Origin: Aeromonas eucrenophila
GTDB lineage: Bacteria > Pseudomonadota > Gammaproteobacteria > Enterobacterales > Aeromonadaceae
Assembly: GCF_000819865.1 (NCBI RefSeq)
Contig: NZ_CDDF01000016.1
Location: 151,140-215,139, forward strand
Direction of reading: 5' to 3'
DNA: 64,000 bases
Positions 62,282 to 64,000 of this stretch are shown one piece after another. The notes below the pieces were generated by a model. It was not told the DNA's origin. It ran no database searches and saw only the letters and a program-made list of their open reading frames with translations. Both the position numbers and the translations under genes were made by a program. Each line of letters opens with the position of its first letter. Positions within the stretch are counted from its first letter, which is position 1.

Positions 62282-63731
62282 CCCACTGAAAATCCTGTTT
62301 GTTGCCTCTGAGGTTGAGGGGCTGGTGAAGACCGGGGGCCTGGCGGATGTGGCCAAGGCCCTGCCACTGTACCTCGCCCGAGAGGGCCACGACGTTCGCA
62401 TCATCCTGCCCTTCTACCAGACCCTCAAACGACGGGACGAAGCCAGGCTCATCGCCTCCCGCTGGCTGCCCACCCCGCCGGACAAGGCAGACATCAGTTA
62501 TCGCATCCATCAGCTGGAGCTGGACGGGATCTGCGTCTATCTGCTCGATTGCCCGCAGTATTTCGACCGGCCCCAGCTCTACGCCGAGAACAATCAGGCC
62601 TACCCCGACAACGGTGAGCGGTTCGCCTTCCTGGCGGCGGCGGCCCTGCACGCCTGCGAGCAGCTCGATTTTGCCCCCGACATAGCGCACTGCAACGATT
62701 GGCACACCGGCCTGCTGCCCCTGCTGCTCAAGACCCGCCATGCCCGCAATCCGTTTTTCCAGCGCACCCGCTCGGTGATCAGCATCCACAATGCGGCCTT
62801 TCAGGGCGTATTCGATCGCTCCCAGTTCTGGGCCGTGCCGGAGATAGGTGACTACGAGCAGCGCATCAACTACGACTACGGCCACATCAACCTGCTCAAG
62901 TGCGGGGTCTTGTATGCCGACAAGATCAATGCGGTCAGCCCCAACTATGCCAGCGAGCTGCTGACCCACCTGGGCGCTCACGGCATGGCCAGCGTGTTCC
63001 AGCAACGGGCGAGCGACCTGCGCGGCATCCTCAACGGCTGCGACTATCAGGACTGGGATCCCGCCACCGATGCCCTGCTGCCGACCACCTATGATGTCGA
63101 GCACCTGGCCGGCAAGCGTGTCTGCAAGCAGATCCTGCAGCAAGAGGCAGGTCTTCCTGCTGCAGATCTGCCAATTTATGGCATGGTATGTCGCCTGACA
63201 GAGCAGAAGGGGGTTCACCTGCTGATCCCGGCGCTGGACAAGTTCCTGCAGCATCAGGTCCAGGTGGTGATCGTCGGCTCCGGCGATCCCTCTCTCGCCG
63301 CCCAGCTGCAGGCCATCGCCCAGCAACATCCTGACCGCTTCGCCTTCATCAACGCCTACGACGATCGACTGGCCCACCTGGTGGAGGCTGGCGCCGACTT
63401 CTTCCTGATGCCTTCCCTGTTCGAGCCCTGCGGCCTCAACCAGATGTACAGCCTGGCCTATGGCACCCTGCCGCTGGTGCGAGCCGTCGGTGGCCTCAGA
63501 GACACTGTGGTGGATTGGGATGCGGATCCCGAGCGGGCCACCGGCTTCTGCTTCAACGACCCCACCGCCAGCACCCTGCTCGATGCCATGCGCCGCAGCC
63601 TGCTCCACTACCTGCAAGAGCCCGCTCGTTTCGCCAAGGTGCAGCACAACGCCATGCTGACCCGTTTCAACTGGGCTGACTCCGTCCCTCTGTACGAACA
63701 GATGTACCGGGATGCGCTGGCCTCTGTCTGA
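62271..63731 (+). CDS. glgA: Glycogen synthase
   Basis: GT5 glycosyltransferase extending alpha-1,4-glucan from ADP-glucose. The 486-residue protein has the KTGGL motif (EVEGLVKTGGLADV), HCNDWHTGLL and the C-terminal PSLFEPCGLNQMYSLAYGTLP with the catalytic glutamates. The start is TTG 62271 (reading LAINPLKILFVASE) with AAGGGAG 6 nt upstream; earlier ATGs lie inside glgC. The 11-bp overlap with glgC implies coupling. Confidence 0.95.
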   Translation: MAINPLKILFVASEVEGLVKTGGLADVAKALPLYLAREGHDVRIILPFYQTLKRRDEARLIASRWLPTPPDKADISYRIHQLELDGICVYLLDCPQYFDRPQLYAENNQAYPDNGERFAFLAAAALHACEQLDFAPDIAHCNDWHTGLLPLLLKTRHARNPFFQRTRSVISIHNAAFQGVFDRSQFWAVPEIGDYEQRINYDYGHINLLKCGVLYADKINAVSPNYASELLTHLGAHGMASVFQQRASDLRGILNGCDYQDWDPATDALLPTTYDVEHLAGKRVCKQILQQEAGLPAADLPIYGMVCRLTEQKGVHLLIPALDKFLQHQVQVVIVGSGDPSLAAQLQAIAQQHPDRFAFINAYDDRLAHLVEAGADFFLMPSLFEPCGLNQMYSLAYGTLPLVRAVGGLRDTVVDWDADPERATGFCFNDPTASTLLDAMRRSLLHYLQEPARFAKVQHNAMLTRFNWADSVPLYEQMYRDALASV

Positions 63732-63803
63732 CGTTGATTGCTGAAGTTTTGCGCCCTTAATACGGCTTTACCCGTCAACAGCGAAAAAAGTCCCCTTTGG
63801 CTG

Positions 63804-63831
63804 TTGACGCCCCTCCAAAACTCTATAGAAT
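63804..63831 (+). promoter_or_regulatory. tRNA-Leu promoter
   Basis: TTGACG (63804-63809), a 16-bp spacer and TAGAAT (63826-63831), followed by a GC-rich discriminator (CCACGACCGC), typical of stringently controlled stable-RNA promoters. Confidence 0.75.
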
Positions 63832-63847
63832 CCACGACCGCAGTGAT

Positions 63848-63933
63848 GCGAAGGTGGCGGAATTGGTAGACGCGCTAGCTTCAGGTGTTAGTGTCCCACG
63901 GATGTGAGGGTTCGAGTCCCTCTCTTCGCACCA
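63848..63933 (+). tRNA. tRNA-Leu (anticodon CAG)
   Basis: An 86-nt tRNA with encoded CCA. Acceptor GCGAAGG pairs with TCTTCGC; the anticodon loop is CTTCAGG with CAG, and the long variable arm (around GTGTCCCACGGATGTG) is that of leucine tRNAs. The T loop is GGTTCGAGTCC. It is the first of at least two tandem copies. Confidence 0.96.
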
Positions 63934-63984
63934 TACTGCAACATGCTCCATCGATGGCATGTAAAACAAGATTGATGACAATGT

Positions 63985-64000
63985 GCGAAGGTGGCGGAAT
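63985..64000 (+). tRNA. tRNA-Leu, second tandem copy (cut by window end)
   Basis: The first 16 nt (GCGAAGGTGGCGGAAT) are identical to the start of the preceding tRNA-Leu, 51 bp downstream of its end. The rest is outside the window. Confidence 0.9.

Noticed and set aside
1..64000. Mobile elements or prophage as source of the duplicated gene ends
   Set aside because: No transposase, integrase, phage gene or terminal inverted repeats accompany the four boundary duplications.

Overview
This window is from a high-GC gammaproteobacterium, almost certainly Aeromonas. The evidence is a complete type II secretion locus of the Aeromonas 'exe' type (exeC-N as one operon plus a separate exeAB pair), a secreted glycerophospholipid:cholesterol acyltransferase (GCAT), and gene neighbourhoods typical of Aeromonadales (metJ/metBL, pckA-hslO-hslR, cysQ-nudE, mutY-yggX-mltC, glgC-glgA, tRNA-Leu). 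It is chromosomal core genome. I see no insertion sequence, prophage, integron or CRISPR array.

Layout. 1-13.9 kb: ppc 3' end, a PAS-GAF-GGDEF diguanylate cyclase, ybaK, an osmC-rhodanese-GNAT operon, a MocR/PdxR-type regulator preceded by a truncated copy of its own 5' end, cidR/cidAB with a nested palindromic operator, a short repeat element abutting metL, metL-metB facing metJ across tandem met boxes, an AraC regulator and a CsaA-like tRNA-binding protein. 14-19.6 kb: HAAAP-family permease, cysQ-nudE, tyrS, a LuxR-type regulator. 19.6-31.3 kb: exeC to exeN on the minus strand. 31.4-43.5 kb: hslR, hslO, pckA, GntR regulator with an Xaa-Pro aminopeptidase, small genes, a SlyB-like lipoprotein, a CYTH triphosphatase, the DUF47-pit phosphate pair, cca. 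43.7-52 kb: exeAB, mutY-yggX-mltC, a YgiW-like periplasmic protein, GCAT, OmpA. 52-64 kb: pqiABC, a divergent Hfq-like protein, a YqaB-type phosphatase, a second GGDEF protein, dapA behind an apparent attenuator, rsmC, glgC-glgA, and a tandem tRNA-Leu pair.

How parts work together. ExeC-N form the secretin, inner-membrane platform, ATPase and pseudopilus. ExeAB help the ExeD secretin assemble through peptidoglycan. GCAT, encoded about 3.5 kb beyond exeB, carries a Sec signal peptide and is a known type II substrate in Aeromonas. Prepilin peptidase is not in the window.

Most unusual observation. Several gene boundaries carry truncated second copies of a neighbouring gene end whose differences are nearly all synonymous: the MocR head (4471-4605), the exeF tail (25487-25535), the exeJ-tail/exeK-head junction (23163-23273) and the mutY head (46204-46302). 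The two exe scars bracket exactly the pseudopilin genes exeG-H-I-J. Together they look like scars of replacement by diverged orthologous DNA. Within this block exeJ has a 66-bp tandem repeat that triplicates the prepilin-peptidase recognition motif, and the exeH start codon lies in a perfect 11-bp hairpin. Other items for follow-up are the Hfq paralogue and the dapA leader with a Lys/Arg/His-rich peptide and intrinsic terminator.
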